Of a DNA stretch of 12,330 nt, positions 1 through 8,041 are shown piece by piece. The stretch spans positions 1 through 12,330 of the forward strand of contig CAYQTK010000119.1 of NCBI GenBank assembly GCA_964420375.1, written 5' to 3'. Position numbers and translations under genes: made by a program. The stretch comes from CAYQTK01 sp964420375 (GTDB taxonomy: Bacteria > RBG-13-61-14 > DATKZS01). The notes beneath the pieces are model-generated. The model saw only the letters and a program-made list of their open reading frames with translations. It made no database searches and was not told where the DNA came from. Numbering within the stretch: position 1 is the stretch's first letter; each line of letters starts with the position of its first letter.

Positions 1-45
1 GCAAGTTTGAGCAGTAAATATCACCGCAGGACATCGAAACAACGG

Positions 46-3000
46 TCATTTCGGGACTCCCAGTTTTCTCTGCAGGAAGATATAAAGCTCCTTTTCATAA
101 TCGGCCCTTCTTTGCCGATAGGAACTTTTGGAAATGTTATCGTTCTTTCTTACCCGCCTGCGCCTGCGGTGGAACTCGTGCCATTGCCTTCGGGCCTCTT
201 CTTCTCCGCCCTCTGTTAAGAGCGCCCTTGTCAGCCTGAGCCGGGCGCCAAGGTCGTAGGGCTCGAGCTCCAACGACCTTTGAAGATGGGCAAGCTGTTT
301 CTGCCGGTTTCCGGCCAGCCTGTACTCGCGGGCCGCGAGCATATGATAGTCCACGTTATACGGCGCAAGCTCCAGTGCGCGTTCTATCTTTTCGAGAGCC
401 TTGTCCAAAAGCGGCTTGTGACCGGTACTCCGATACATGAAGAACATTATCCGGGCCTCGAGCCCCCGCGCCGCCGGGTCCGCAGGATTCAGCTCCACCG
501 CCTTTTGCGCTGCCTTGTGCGCCTTTTCGAGAAGCTTCGGGTTATTGGTCTTGTACTCGGAAGTCAGGTACTCGCCGAGAAACTTGAAAGGTACCGAACT
601 GCCGTAGGAGTGGCGGGCGGCGCGATCGGCTCGGAAAGCCCCTTGTCGCAGTCCCTCCGCGTCCCGGATCGACAGGGTTTGGCCGAAGCCATGGGCCAGG
701 GCGAGGTAAGCCGGAGTGCCTGCCGCCGCCGCCAGAGAAAAGACCGCAACGAAAAAGAGCCGCGTCCGTTTGCCCGGATCAACAGGCAGGACCCAGCCAT
801 TGCTTTCCGAGGAAAGCTCGCCCAAAAGCAACGCGCTAAGCACCACCGCCAGAACGGCCAGGGCATGGTTCTGAAGGTTGTGGTCGAACAGGGCGTGCAG
901 GCCCAGGCTCAACACACCCGCGGCAAGCCCGGTTATCATGGGACCGTGTCGGGCGTGCCATCCATTTTTTATCCCTCCCCATAAAAGCAGAACGAGAGCG
1001 GCAACAACAAGGAGAGCGGCGAGGGGCGACATCTCCGCGGCTATCTGAAGGTACTGGTTATGAGCATAGTTGGCGGTCCTTTCGTATCTTCCCGCCACCA
1101 CTCCTTCCACGGGGAACTTGTATTGGTGCGAGTAGTACTTGTACATTCCCGGCCCCACTCCCAGGGGATGGTCCTTTATCATCTCCAGGCTCGAGGCCCA
1201 TATCTTCGGCCTTTCAAAGGCATACTTGTCAGTGCCGATATTAAGAACGCGCTCCCGCAATGGATTAGGGACCAAAGCGAGCAACACCGCACCCAGGACC
1301 GCAGCCGCGCACATCGCGACCAGGCTCCGCCGCAGCGACCGGCGCCGGTCCATGCCGTACGCTTCGAAAACGCCTTGCAGGCCGGGCACAGATACCAGAA
1401 AGAGGGGCAGTGGCCAGACAACAAGCGCCCGGCTCCTGGTCACCAGCGCGCCCGCGACAAGAACCAGGAAAACAAGGATGCCGGCCCCGAAACCGACAAG
1501 ACCTTTCCCGCCGGGATTTCGTAACGCCCCCAATGAACGCGCCAGCACGTAAGGGCTGACCGCCATGATGTATCCCGCGAGGTAGGCAGGGTTTTTAAAA
1601 CCCCCGGAAGCCCGGTCCTGGCTGCCTAAATCCTCTGCCAAGTACGCGGCGATGTACTGCTCCAACGCCCACGCAGACTGGACCAGCGCGGAGAACACTA
1701 TTATCGCCATTACCCATCTCACGCGCTTTTCCCGCCGGCCCTCCTCGCCTGCAAACTGGACCGTCACGTAAAACAGGATGATGTAGGTCACTATGTTCAA
1801 GTGCCAGTACAGGGAGATGTAGAAATAATCGGCGATCATGAAGGCATAAGCTGCGAGCAGCCAGAACAGGGCGGCGCAGAGGTCGAGCCTGGTCCGCAAA
1901 AAAGGCGTATTTCTCTCCCGCATGATCTTCCAGGCCCAGGCAGCGGCCATGACAAGGACAATGATCTTGAGCGCGGTCACGGGCACGTAATGGGTCCCTC
2001 CCTTCACCAAAGGAAGGACCGCCAGCACCACGAACCACAACGGCCACAAAAGGACTCCGGCCCTTTTCCTGAAGAGGATGACAAGACATGCAGCCACACC
2101 GGCAAGGCTTACGGCGAGTCCCGCATAAAAGGGCACGGGCCGGTAAAAGAACTCCACCACTCCCCGGGCCTTGTCCACCGGGACGGCGCGGAAAAAGCCG
2201 TTGGCCCGGTAGAGGGGCAGCTCTTCTCCGTTCATGCGGGCGCGCCAGCCGGGCATAAAGCTGTCGAGAAGCACCAGGTAACCGGGGTTGTCAGTCTCGA
2301 CCATTATTGCCATGTAATGGTTGGTCTCCTCCAGAACAGGGGCGTTCCAGAACACCGGTCCCGGCCGGGCTTGCCTGTGTTCCGGAGTCTCTCCCTCCAG
2401 GACCGTGGTGCTGCGAGGATCGAAGGAGGGGGATTGAACCCGGGAGAGAGCTTCGTCACGGCCCGCGACGAACTCGACTTGAGGGGTTACATAAGCGCGG
2501 GGCAGTGCGTCCTTTATCTTGTAGGGAGGAGAGCCCGGCTTTATTACCCATTTAATGCCGGAGAGGGCGAAAAGCCTCTCCTTTTCCTGCTGGCTTTTCC
2601 CTTTGATCATCGCAAGCCAGAGGTCGGCATCGGCATGATAAAACGAGCTCTTTGCTCCTGCGTCCCGCAGCTTAAGCTCCAGGCCGGTAAAAGGCTGGAC
2701 CCATTTGCGCTGATTTTTGAAAAACTCCTCCACGTTGTCGCCGCGTCCCAGCCACATGTCGGCTTTGTCCGGAGAAGGAAAAACAGCAACCCTGGTCCCC
2801 GGGCTAATGCCTCGGGCGATGTTGTCCTCCAGGGAGTAAAAGCGGGGCTCCGCCGTCGGGTTTACAAAACAATGAGCGAGATAGAGGTCAGCTACGATAA
2901 CCAGGCAGATAAAGAAAACAGCGGGAAGCCTTTTTATAAGGCCTCGGCGGGCCGACAGGACCGTGCCCGCCAATATCCCCAAAAGCCCTGCGCTTTGGAT

Positions 3001-4422
3001 GATGGATGCGGAGATAAGCTTGATGTGAAACTCGTCAAGTACAGAAGGAGCAGCCGAAGCGGATGGCTCAGCCCCGCCGGCAAGGGTCAGCGAGCGGACG
3101 AGTGCAATGGCTCCCGCGGCAATCAGCATGAAAGGCAAGGTCTTCCGCAATCCGCGGGCGGCCGGCGCCTTTTCGTCTCCGTTTTTTCGCCCTGCCGTGA
3201 CGGTGGTATAAATGTTTTCTATTCCCAAAGCACAGAGCAGGGCAATGAGTACTGCGAAGCCGTACAAACACTTCTCCGGGAAGCGGAAACGGTCAAAGCC
3301 GGGAAGCACAAGGTGGAAGAGGCGGTAGAGGAATCCGTGATCGCCCAGGCTGAGAAGCAGGAACACAAAAGCCCCGGCCGCCATTACAGCGCCCTTGCGC
3401 CGCTCCGAAGCCACACCGAACGCTGCCAGGGCAAGTACCGTAATGCCGGGGTATATAGAGAGCAGGTAAGGCAGCTTGTACTCGAGGTTAAAAAACCCCA
3501 GCACCCACAGTTGGCCTTGGGAAGGGTCCCGGATGTTGTGGGGAAAAAACAGGGTAAGCAGGGATTCCGGCGGCAGCGACCATTTCAGGGCGGAGCTGTA
3601 GTCCACTCCGCCCGCCCGGTTGGAGACCGCGACGAAGTCCAGGGTTATGACCCACTGTACGGCGGATATCGCGAGAGCCAGGACCAGTCCGACTCCGCAG
3701 ATTTTAATGCATCTTATAAGGTATTTGCTGCCGGAAGTTCCATGTTCCTTGTCGAAGTACATGGCCGCGCAAAAAAAGGCCAGCACTATGCCGGTGAGAT
3801 AGGCTATCTCCGGCTCTCCGCCCAGTACTTGGAGCGCCCAGAATATGCCCAGCCCCGCGGCAAAGACAATCCTTCCCGTGCGAAGTCCCTGCCGGGCGGA
3901 CCACAAAAGCCAGGTGATCCACGCCGCGGAGCTTAACACCACCACCTGTACGCCCGCGGACATGAGAAAGCCGCCGTAAGCGAAAGCGAGGGAACCCGCC
4001 AGGGCGGCCGCCCACGACTTGCCCAGCGAGCGGACCAGGACATAAGTACCCGACAATGCGACCAGGAAATGGAAAACGATGTAGAAGCTCACCGACCTGC
4101 TTGCCGCGCCCGCGGCAAAGATAAAGTTCAGCGGATAAAACGCCGCCCACTGCGAGTTTGCAGCCAGGGGAAGGCCGAAGAAGCCGTAAGGGTTCCACAA
4201 CACTTCGCCTTGCGACCGGGTGAGGAACCATCGCTTGGGAACTATCTCCTGGCAGATGTCCCGGAAATAGAAGACCTCGCCTGCAAAAACAACGGGCGCG
4301 AAGAAAAGCAAAAACGACGCGATTATAATTGCTCCCGCTGCATAGTCATACCCGCCGGGCCGGAAGCCGAGGGCCTTCTCCGCCCTGCCCTGCAAAGGCT
4401 TCTCCACTGACTTCACGCTCAT
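46..4422 (-). CDS. YfhO-type membrane protein fused to O-antigen ligase/Wzy domain and TPR tail
   Basis: This is a single uninterrupted 1458-residue frame. Residues about 28-787 look like the YfhO family of GT-C-fold membrane proteins. There are many hydrophobic segments, an early loop with FRDICQEI (Asp55) and WNPYGFFGLP, and near the end of this part PGYLVLLDSFMPGWRA followed by YRANGFFRAVPV. Residues about 790-1205 look like an O-antigen ligase/polymerase (Wzy_C/WaaL). Markers are FKNPAYLAGYI (942-952), TRSRAL (995-1000), IWASSLEMIKDHPLGVGPG (1074-1092) and AHNQYLQIAAE (1120-1130). After a last membrane segment (about 1219-1242), residues about 1290-1420 carry TPR-like helices, for example AQKAVELNPADPAARG and LQRSLELEPYD. 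An arginine-rich run (1419-1426) follows. It probably acts at the membrane on lipid-linked sugars or glycans, but the substrate is unknown. The ATG at 4422 has no clear Shine-Dalgarno. A TTG at codon 10, preceded by GGAGA, is an alternative, so the start is uncertain. Domain calls are strong; the function is inferred. Confidence 0.85.
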   Translation of the reverse strand: MSVKSVEKPLQGRAEKALGFRPGGYDYAAGAIIIASFLLFFAPVVFAGEVFYFRDICQEIVPKRWFLTRSQGEVLWNPYGFFGLPLAANSQWAAFYPLNFIFAAGAASRSVSFYIVFHFLVALSGTYVLVRSLGKSWAAALAGSLAFAYGGFLMSAGVQVVVLSSAAWITWLLWSARQGLRTGRIVFAAGLGIFWALQVLGGEPEIAYLTGIVLAFFCAAMYFDKEHGTSGSKYLIRCIKICGVGLVLALAISAVQWVITLDFVAVSNRAGGVDYSSALKWSLPPESLLTLFFPHNIRDPSQGQLWVLGFFNLEYKLPYLLSIYPGITVLALAAFGVASERRKGAVMAAGAFVFLLLSLGDHGFLYRLFHLVLPGFDRFRFPEKCLYGFAVLIALLCALGIENIYTTVTAGRKNGDEKAPAARGLRKTLPFMLIAAGAIALVRSLTLAGGAEPSASAAPSVLDEFHIKLISASIIQSAGLLGILAGTVLSARRGLIKRLPAVFFICLVIVADLYLAHCFVNPTAEPRFYSLEDNIARGISPGTRVAVFPSPDKADMWLGRGDNVEEFFKNQRKWVQPFTGLELKLRDAGAKSSFYHADADLWLAMIKGKSQQEKERLFALSGIKWVIKPGSPPYKIKDALPRAYVTPQVEFVAGRDEALSRVQSPSFDPRSTTVLEGETPEHRQARPGPVFWNAPVLEETNHYMAIMVETDNPGYLVLLDSFMPGWRARMNGEELPLYRANGFFRAVPVDKARGVVEFFYRPVPFYAGLAVSLAGVAACLVILFRKRAGVLLWPLWFVVLAVLPLVKGGTHYVPVTALKIIVLVMAAAWAWKIMRERNTPFLRTRLDLCAALFWLLAAYAFMIADYFYISLYWHLNIVTYIILFYVTVQFAGEEGRREKRVRWVMAIIVFSALVQSAWALEQYIAAYLAEDLGSQDRASGGFKNPAYLAGYIMAVSPYVLARSLGALRNPGGKGLVGFGAGILVFLVLVAGALVTRSRALVVWPLPLFLVSVPGLQGVFEAYGMDRRRSLRRSLVAMCAAAVLGAVLLALVPNPLRERVLNIGTDKYAFERPKIWASSLEMIKDHPLGVGPGMYKYYSHQYKFPVEGVVAGRYERTANYAHNQYLQIAAEMSPLAALLVVAALVLLLWGGIKNGWHARHGPMITGLAAGVLSLGLHALFDHNLQNHALAVLAVVLSALLLGELSSESNGWVLPVDPGKRTRLFFVAVFSLAAAAGTPAYLALAHGFGQTLSIRDAEGLRQGAFRADRAARHSYGSSVPFKFLGEYLTSEYKTNNPKLLEKAHKAAQKAVELNPADPAARGLEARIMFFMYRSTGHKPLLDKALEKIERALELAPYNVDYHMLAAREYRLAGNRQKQLAHLQRSLELEPYDLGARLRLTRALLTEGGEEEARRQWHEFHRRRRRVRKNDNISKSSYRQRRADYEKELYIFLQRKLGVPK

Positions 4423-4718
4423 CAGGTATATCAGGCTAACCCGTTTGTCCCCTGATCACAAACAGCGCAGCAGGAAAGGCGTGGCGGTATTCAGGGGGTG
4501 TGGAAAGAATACGGGCTGCCCGCTTGCTTTGATGAACTACGCTTCGGAGTGATGGAATTCTCAATTACAGAGTAGCAGAAGACACGCGATGCGCCTCCCC
4601 ACACAACCGGTGCGCCATCAAACGCAAAATGATGAACGAAAAAAAGATGATGGAGTGCGAGCGCCTGATACCGCGACTTCCGCCGTTTGCACGCATTACA
4701 TTACTCTTGCAGATCACA
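4423..4718. other. 296-base gap without a gene, between dxr and the giant membrane protein
   Basis: No convincing gene is seen on either strand. On the minus strand, a run of seven T (4639-4645) lies about 75 bases past the dxr stop, but no stable stem precedes it. A short perfect palindrome, CGGGC-T-GCCCG, sits at 4512-4522. The stretch should hold the 3' end of the rpsB-dxr transcript and any promoter for the giant gene. I could not find a promoter with two good hexamers at normal spacing. Confidence 0.6.
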
Positions 4719-5864
4719 TCAGGAGAGCGTCTTGCGGACCTCATTGCGGGCCCGAGCGTCGGCCTCCTTGGCGTCTTCGATGTCCCTGACCGACCAGAGC
4801 TGGTGTGCATCAAGCACCTGGCCGATGATCTCGACAATGCGGGTGAACTTTATTTTGCCGGAGAGGAACGCTTCCACCGCTTCTTCGTCCGCTGCCGCGA
4901 GAGCCGCGGGCGCTGTTCCCCCCATGCGGAGTGCCTTATAAGCCAGTCCGGGAGCGGGGAACTTCTCAGTGTCAAGCTCCCGGAAGCTGAGCGTCTTTAT
5001 TTCGGCCAGGTCGAGCCGGGGGAGGCTTAAGTCCGCTCGCTCCGGATAGGAAAGAGCGTAAAGTATGGGGAGGCGCATGTCGGGCACGGACATCTGGGAG
5101 ACCACCGATCCGTCCTTGAACTCGACCATGGCATGGACAATGCTTTGGGGATGAATCAGCACTCGTATTTTATCCGGGTCCAATCCGAACAGCCACCTGG
5201 CCTCGATGACCTCGAGGGCCTTGTTCATAAGCGTTGCGGAATCTATGGATATCTTTTGGCCCATGGACCAGGTGGGATGGGACAATGCTTTCTCGGGCGA
5301 GACCTGCTCGAGGTCCGCGGGGTCCGTGTCCAGGAAGGGGCCTCCGGACGCGGGGAGTATGATGCTCTTCACCTGTTCGACCGGCCTTCCCGCGAGTGCC
5401 TGGAATACCCCGCTGTGCTCCGAGTCCACCGGCAGGATCAGCGCACCCGACTTCTCAGCCTCGGACATGATGAGCTCGCCCGCCATTACCAGGCACTCCT
5501 TGTTGGCCAGGGCCACTGTCTTTCCCGCGCGCACCGCTGCCATGGCCGGCGCTAACGCCGCGGCCCCGGAAAGGGCGATAAGCACGGTGTCCGCTTGGGG
5601 CATGGAGGCCATGCGGCAGAGCCCTGCCTCTCCTTCTTCTACTTTGGGAGAGTAGTCGGTAAAGGTGCTGCAGAGGTCCTCCGTCCGGTCGGCGCATATG
5701 GAGACCAGCTCGGGTTTATAACGGGACACTTGTTCGGCGAGGCGCTGGTAGTTACTGCCCGCTGCCAGTGCCACTGCTCTGAAGTTTTCGGGGGCCGCTT
5801 CAATAACGCGGAGGGCGTTCTCTCCAACCGAGCCGGTGCTTCCGAGCACTGCCACCCGCTTCAC
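4719..5864 (-). CDS. dxr: 1-deoxy-D-xylulose 5-phosphate reductoisomerase
   Basis: Cytosolic enzyme of the MEP pathway. It converts 1-deoxy-D-xylulose 5-phosphate to 2-C-methyl-D-erythritol 4-phosphate with NADPH and a divalent metal. The 381 residues match the usual family length. The NADPH-binding loop is GSTGSVG (8-14). ALANKECLVMAGE (118-130) and PVDSEHSGVF (145-154) follow, with probable metal ligands Asp147 and Glu149. Then come ASGGPF (172-177) and HPTWSMGQKISIDSATLMNK (196-215); Glu218 just after it is the likely third ligand. The flexible-loop region HPQSIVHAMVEF (238-249) is intact. The start is GTG at 5864: it gives the canonical KRVAVLGSTG N-terminus and overlaps the uppS stop as GTGA, implying translational coupling. 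An in-frame extension to 5993 is open but lies inside uppS. One small departure is ALAAADEEAVEAF (320-332), where most relatives have an asparagine-containing NAANE-type segment. Its product pathway supplies the isopentenyl units used by UppS. Confidence 0.95.
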   Translation of the reverse strand: MKRVAVLGSTGSVGENALRVIEAAPENFRAVALAAGSNYQRLAEQVSRYKPELVSICADRTEDLCSTFTDYSPKVEEGEAGLCRMASMPQADTVLIALSGAAALAPAMAAVRAGKTVALANKECLVMAGELIMSEAEKSGALILPVDSEHSGVFQALAGRPVEQVKSIILPASGGPFLDTDPADLEQVSPEKALSHPTWSMGQKISIDSATLMNKALEVIEARWLFGLDPDKIRVLIHPQSIVHAMVEFKDGSVVSQMSVPDMRLPILYALSYPERADLSLPRLDLAEIKTLSFRELDTEKFPAPGLAYKALRMGGTAPAALAAADEEAVEAFLSGKIKFTRIVEIIGQVLDAHQLWSVRDIEDAKEADARARNEVRKTLS

Positions 5865-6604
5865 TTGAAGACCCTCGCCTTTTTCCGGCCGGACTTCTTT
5901 TTGTGGGTTGAGTCCGTTCTGCCGAAGCGCCTTTCCCTGCGGTGATACTCTTGGATCGCCCGGGAGAGGTGCTTTCCCGTGAAGTCGGGCCATAACACGC
6001 GGGAGAAGTAGAGTTCGGAGTAGGCCATTTGCCAGAGCATGTAGTTGGAGATGCGTTTTTCTCCGCCGGTGCGGATCAACAGGTCGGGGTCGGGCATACC
6101 CGCGGTGTCGAGGTTCTTTGCCAGGTTCTCTTCGGTGATGTCCTTTGGAGAGCCTTCTTGGGCGAGCTTTCTTGCCGCCCTTATGATCTCGTCCCTGCCG
6201 CCGTAACAGATGGCCAGGTTAAGAGTGAGCTTGCGGCCCCCTGCCGTCCTTTGCTGAGCGTGTTCGATCTTCGTTTGCAGCTCGCGGCCCAGCATCGCCC
6301 GGTTGCCGATAACGCGCAGCTTTACGTCGTTCTCGATAAGCGAGTCAACCTCGTTGTCGAGGTAGTTGCGCATGAGCGCGGCAAGCGCGTCCAACTCTTC
6401 CTGCGGACGGGAGAGGTTCTCGGTGGACAGGGCGTAGAGGGTAAGACAGGGGATGCCGCGGCGGCTGGTGGCTTCGGTTATCCGGCGGGCGGTCTTGACG
6501 CCTTGCTGATGGCCTTCCGAGCGGGACAGCCCCCGACTTTGGGCCCATCTTCCGTTTCCGTCCATGATTATGGCGACGTGTTTTAGTGTCATCAGCGGAG
6601 GCAC
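5861..6604 (-). CDS. uppS: Undecaprenyl diphosphate synthase (cis-prenyltransferase)
   Basis: It condenses farnesyl diphosphate with isopentenyl diphosphate units to make the C55 lipid carrier for peptidoglycan and other surface glycans. It is a peripheral cytoplasmic enzyme. Visible family motifs, in 247 residues, are IMDGNGRWA (13-21, with the catalytic Asp), YALSTENLSRP (57-67), GGRDEI (135-140), PDPDLLIRTGGEKRISNY (171-188) and AYSELYF (194-200). The C-terminal tail HKKKSGRKKARVFK is strongly basic, perhaps a membrane-contact tail. The frame can start at GTG 6604 or at ATG 6592 (MTLKHVAIIMDG). Neither has a clear Shine-Dalgarno, so coupling to the frr stop 12 bases upstream is likely. The 3' end overlaps dxr by four bases. 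In many bacteria cdsA comes next; here it is absent and dxr follows directly. Confidence 0.95.
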   Translation of the reverse strand: MPPLMTLKHVAIIMDGNGRWAQSRGLSRSEGHQQGVKTARRITEATSRRGIPCLTLYALSTENLSRPQEELDALAALMRNYLDNEVDSLIENDVKLRVIGNRAMLGRELQTKIEHAQQRTAGGRKLTLNLAICYGGRDEIIRAARKLAQEGSPKDITEENLAKNLDTAGMPDPDLLIRTGGEKRISNYMLWQMAYSELYFSRVLWPDFTGKHLSRAIQEYHRRERRFGRTDSTHKKKSGRKKARVFK

Positions 6605-6616
6605 AACGCAGGGTAA

Positions 6617-7183
6617 TCAGATTTCCATGAGTTCTTCTTCTTTGGCCTTGACGATCTCGTCAACCGCTTCAATGGCTTTGTCCACTTCTTTCTGGATTTT
6701 GTCCATACCCTGGTGAAGCTCGTCCTCGGATATCTCCTTGTCCTTTTCCGACTGCTTGAGCTGGTCGTTGGCGTCCTTTCTCACCTGCCGGACTGATACG
6801 CGGTGGTCCTCGGCGATCTTCTTGACCCGCTTGGCCAGCTCTTTCCTTCTCTCCTCGGTCAGCTCGGGTATGGTAAGCCGGAGCACCTTGCCGTCGTTAT
6901 GGGGATTAAGGCCCAGGTCCGCTGCCTGGATGGCCTTCTCGATCTCCTTCAGAGAGGAGGGATCATAGGGCTGGATGACCATGAGCCGCGGCTCGGGTAT
7001 GTTGATGTTGGACATGTTGCGTATGGGCGTCATCTGTCCGTAGTAGTCGGCCTTTACGTCATCGAGAATGTTGGGAGACGCCCGGCCGGTCCTCACCTTG
7101 GCAAGCTGCTTCATGAGACTCTTCTCGATGTTCTTGTTCTCCTCTTTAACCTCCTCCATTACCATATCAATTATCTCGGACAT
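6617..7183 (-). CDS. frr: Ribosome recycling factor
   Basis: RRF splits post-termination ribosomes together with EF-G in the cytoplasm. The 188 residues match the family size of about 185. Diagnostic segments are LAKVRTGRASPNILDDV (27-43, helix 1 of the long bundle), YYGQMTPIRNMSNINIPEPR (47-66, the small beta domain), GLNPHNDGKVLRLTIPELT (91-109) and the C-terminal helix starting ERRKELAKRVKKIAED (111-126). It begins at ATG 7183, with a strong AGGAGG about seven bases upstream. A 123-base spacer separates it from pyrH, far longer than the other junctions in this operon, and that spacer contains inverted repeats. Independent control or an internal transcript end or start is possible. The TGA stop is 12 bases before the uppS GTG. 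Confidence 0.97.
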   Translation of the reverse strand: MSEIIDMVMEEVKEENKNIEKSLMKQLAKVRTGRASPNILDDVKADYYGQMTPIRNMSNINIPEPRLMVIQPYDPSSLKEIEKAIQAADLGLNPHNDGKVLRLTIPELTEERRKELAKRVKKIAEDHRVSVRQVRKDANDQLKQSEKDKEISEDELHQGMDKIQKEVDKAIEAVDEIVKAKEEELMEI

Positions 7184-7218
7184 CCGCCCATCCTCCTTTG
7201 TTCCCGGAGTTGGAAAAC

Positions 7219-7231
7219 ATTTGCGACAAAT
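7219..7231. repeat. Small inverted repeat upstream of frr
   Basis: ATTTG-CGA-CAAAT is a perfect five-base inverted repeat with a three-base centre. It lies about 35 bases before the frr start codon and upstream of its Shine-Dalgarno. It could be a small hairpin or a protein site. Nothing further supports a function. Confidence 0.25.
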
Positions 7232-7255
7232 TTAACTTCCCGCGTCCCTTTAAAA

Positions 7256-7272
7256 AAAGATGACGAATCTTT
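7256..7272 (-). terminator. Weak hairpin with T-run in the pyrH-frr spacer
   Basis: On the minus strand AAAGAT, a five-base loop and ATCTTT form a perfect six-pair stem whose 3' arm runs into seven consecutive T (7258-7252). It starts 35 bases after the pyrH stop. The stem is AT-rich and weak, so at most it would be a partial terminator or a processing site. A second short hairpin (TTGCT...GGCAA, 5 pairs) lies just before it. Confidence 0.3.
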
Positions 7273-7306
7273 GCCCCGGCAGCAAGGAAAACCTTATGAG
7301 ATTTGA

Positions 7307-8041
7307 CTACAGGGTTTCCGGGTCCACTATCACCCGGGTGCCGATTTTCTCCCCCATGATGACCTTCTTGATATTGCCGGGGGTAAGGAGATTAAACACG
7401 ATGATCTCCAGGTTGTTGTCCATGCACAAGGTAATGGCGGGGGCGTCCATGACCCGGAGGTTTTTGGAGATGACCTCCATGTGGGTCAGCTCGTCGAACC
7501 TGCTCGCTTGCGGGTTTATCACCGGGTCGGAGTCGAACACACCCTCCACCTTGGTGGCCTTGAAGATGGCTTCCGCACCTATCTCGACCGCCCGGAGCGC
7601 TGCCGCCATGTCGGTGCTGAAGTAGGGGTTTCCGGTGCCTGCGGCAAACACCACAGCCCTTTCTTTTTCCAGGTGACGGATGGCCCGCCTCCTGATGTAT
7701 GGCTCGCAAATCTGGGGCACCTCTATGGGGGAGAGCACCCGGCAGGAGAAGCCCTGCTTTTCAATGCTGTCCTGGAGGGCCACCGAGTTGAGGATGGTGG
7801 CCAGCATTCCCATGTAGTCCGCGGTCACCCGGTCAAGCCCCTGCTTGCTGGCGGGCACCCCCCGGAAGAAGTTTCCCGCGCCCACCACGATGGCGATTTC
7901 CACGCCCAGCTTCAGAACCTGGCATATGTCTTCGGCGAAGCGCGTCAGGGTGGGAAGGTCGATACCGAACTCCTGTTTGCCCTGAAAAGCCTCGCCCGAG
8001 AGTTTCAGAACGATCCGCTTATATGCTGGTTCCTCCGTCAC
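7307..8041 (-). CDS. pyrH: UMP kinase
   Basis: Bacterial uridylate kinase of the amino-acid-kinase fold. It phosphorylates UMP to UDP with ATP, acts as a cytosolic hexamer and is typically GTP-activated and UTP-inhibited. The 244 residues are of normal length. Motifs are KLSGEA (13-18), the phosphate-binding GAGNFFRG (54-61), GTGNPYFSTDMAAALRA (135-151, UMP and nucleotide contacts) and KATKVEGVFDSDP (161-173). MDAPAITLCMDN (198-209) lies near the end. It begins at GTG 8041, which overlaps the tsf TGA as GTGA. A GAGGAA in the tsf 3' end serves as Shine-Dalgarno, so its translation is probably coupled to EF-Ts. The rpsB-tsf-pyrH-frr order is the common bacterial arrangement. Confidence 0.97.
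   Translation of the reverse strand: MTEEPAYKRIVLKLSGEAFQGKQEFGIDLPTLTRFAEDICQVLKLGVEIAIVVGAGNFFRGVPASKQGLDRVTADYMGMLATILNSVALQDSIEKQGFSCRVLSPIEVPQICEPYIRRRAIRHLEKERAVVFAAGTGNPYFSTDMAAALRAVEIGAEAIFKATKVEGVFDSDPVINPQASRFDELTHMEVISKNLRVMDAPAITLCMDNNLEIIVFNLLTPGNIKKVIMGEKIGTRVIVDPETL

Noticed and set aside
1801..3936. Long open plus-strand frame opposite the giant membrane protein
   Set aside because: It is antisense to a gene with clear domain motifs, has no Shine-Dalgarno or recognisable domain, and its composition (rich in Arg, Gly, Gln, His) is what GC-rich antisense frames give.
4639..4720. Intrinsic terminator after dxr
   Set aside because: There is a run of seven T on the minus strand, but no stem of reasonable stability directly before it.
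5865..5993. N-terminal extension of Dxr
   Set aside because: It lies wholly inside uppS and would precede the canonical nucleotide-binding start; the GTGA overlap explains the real start.
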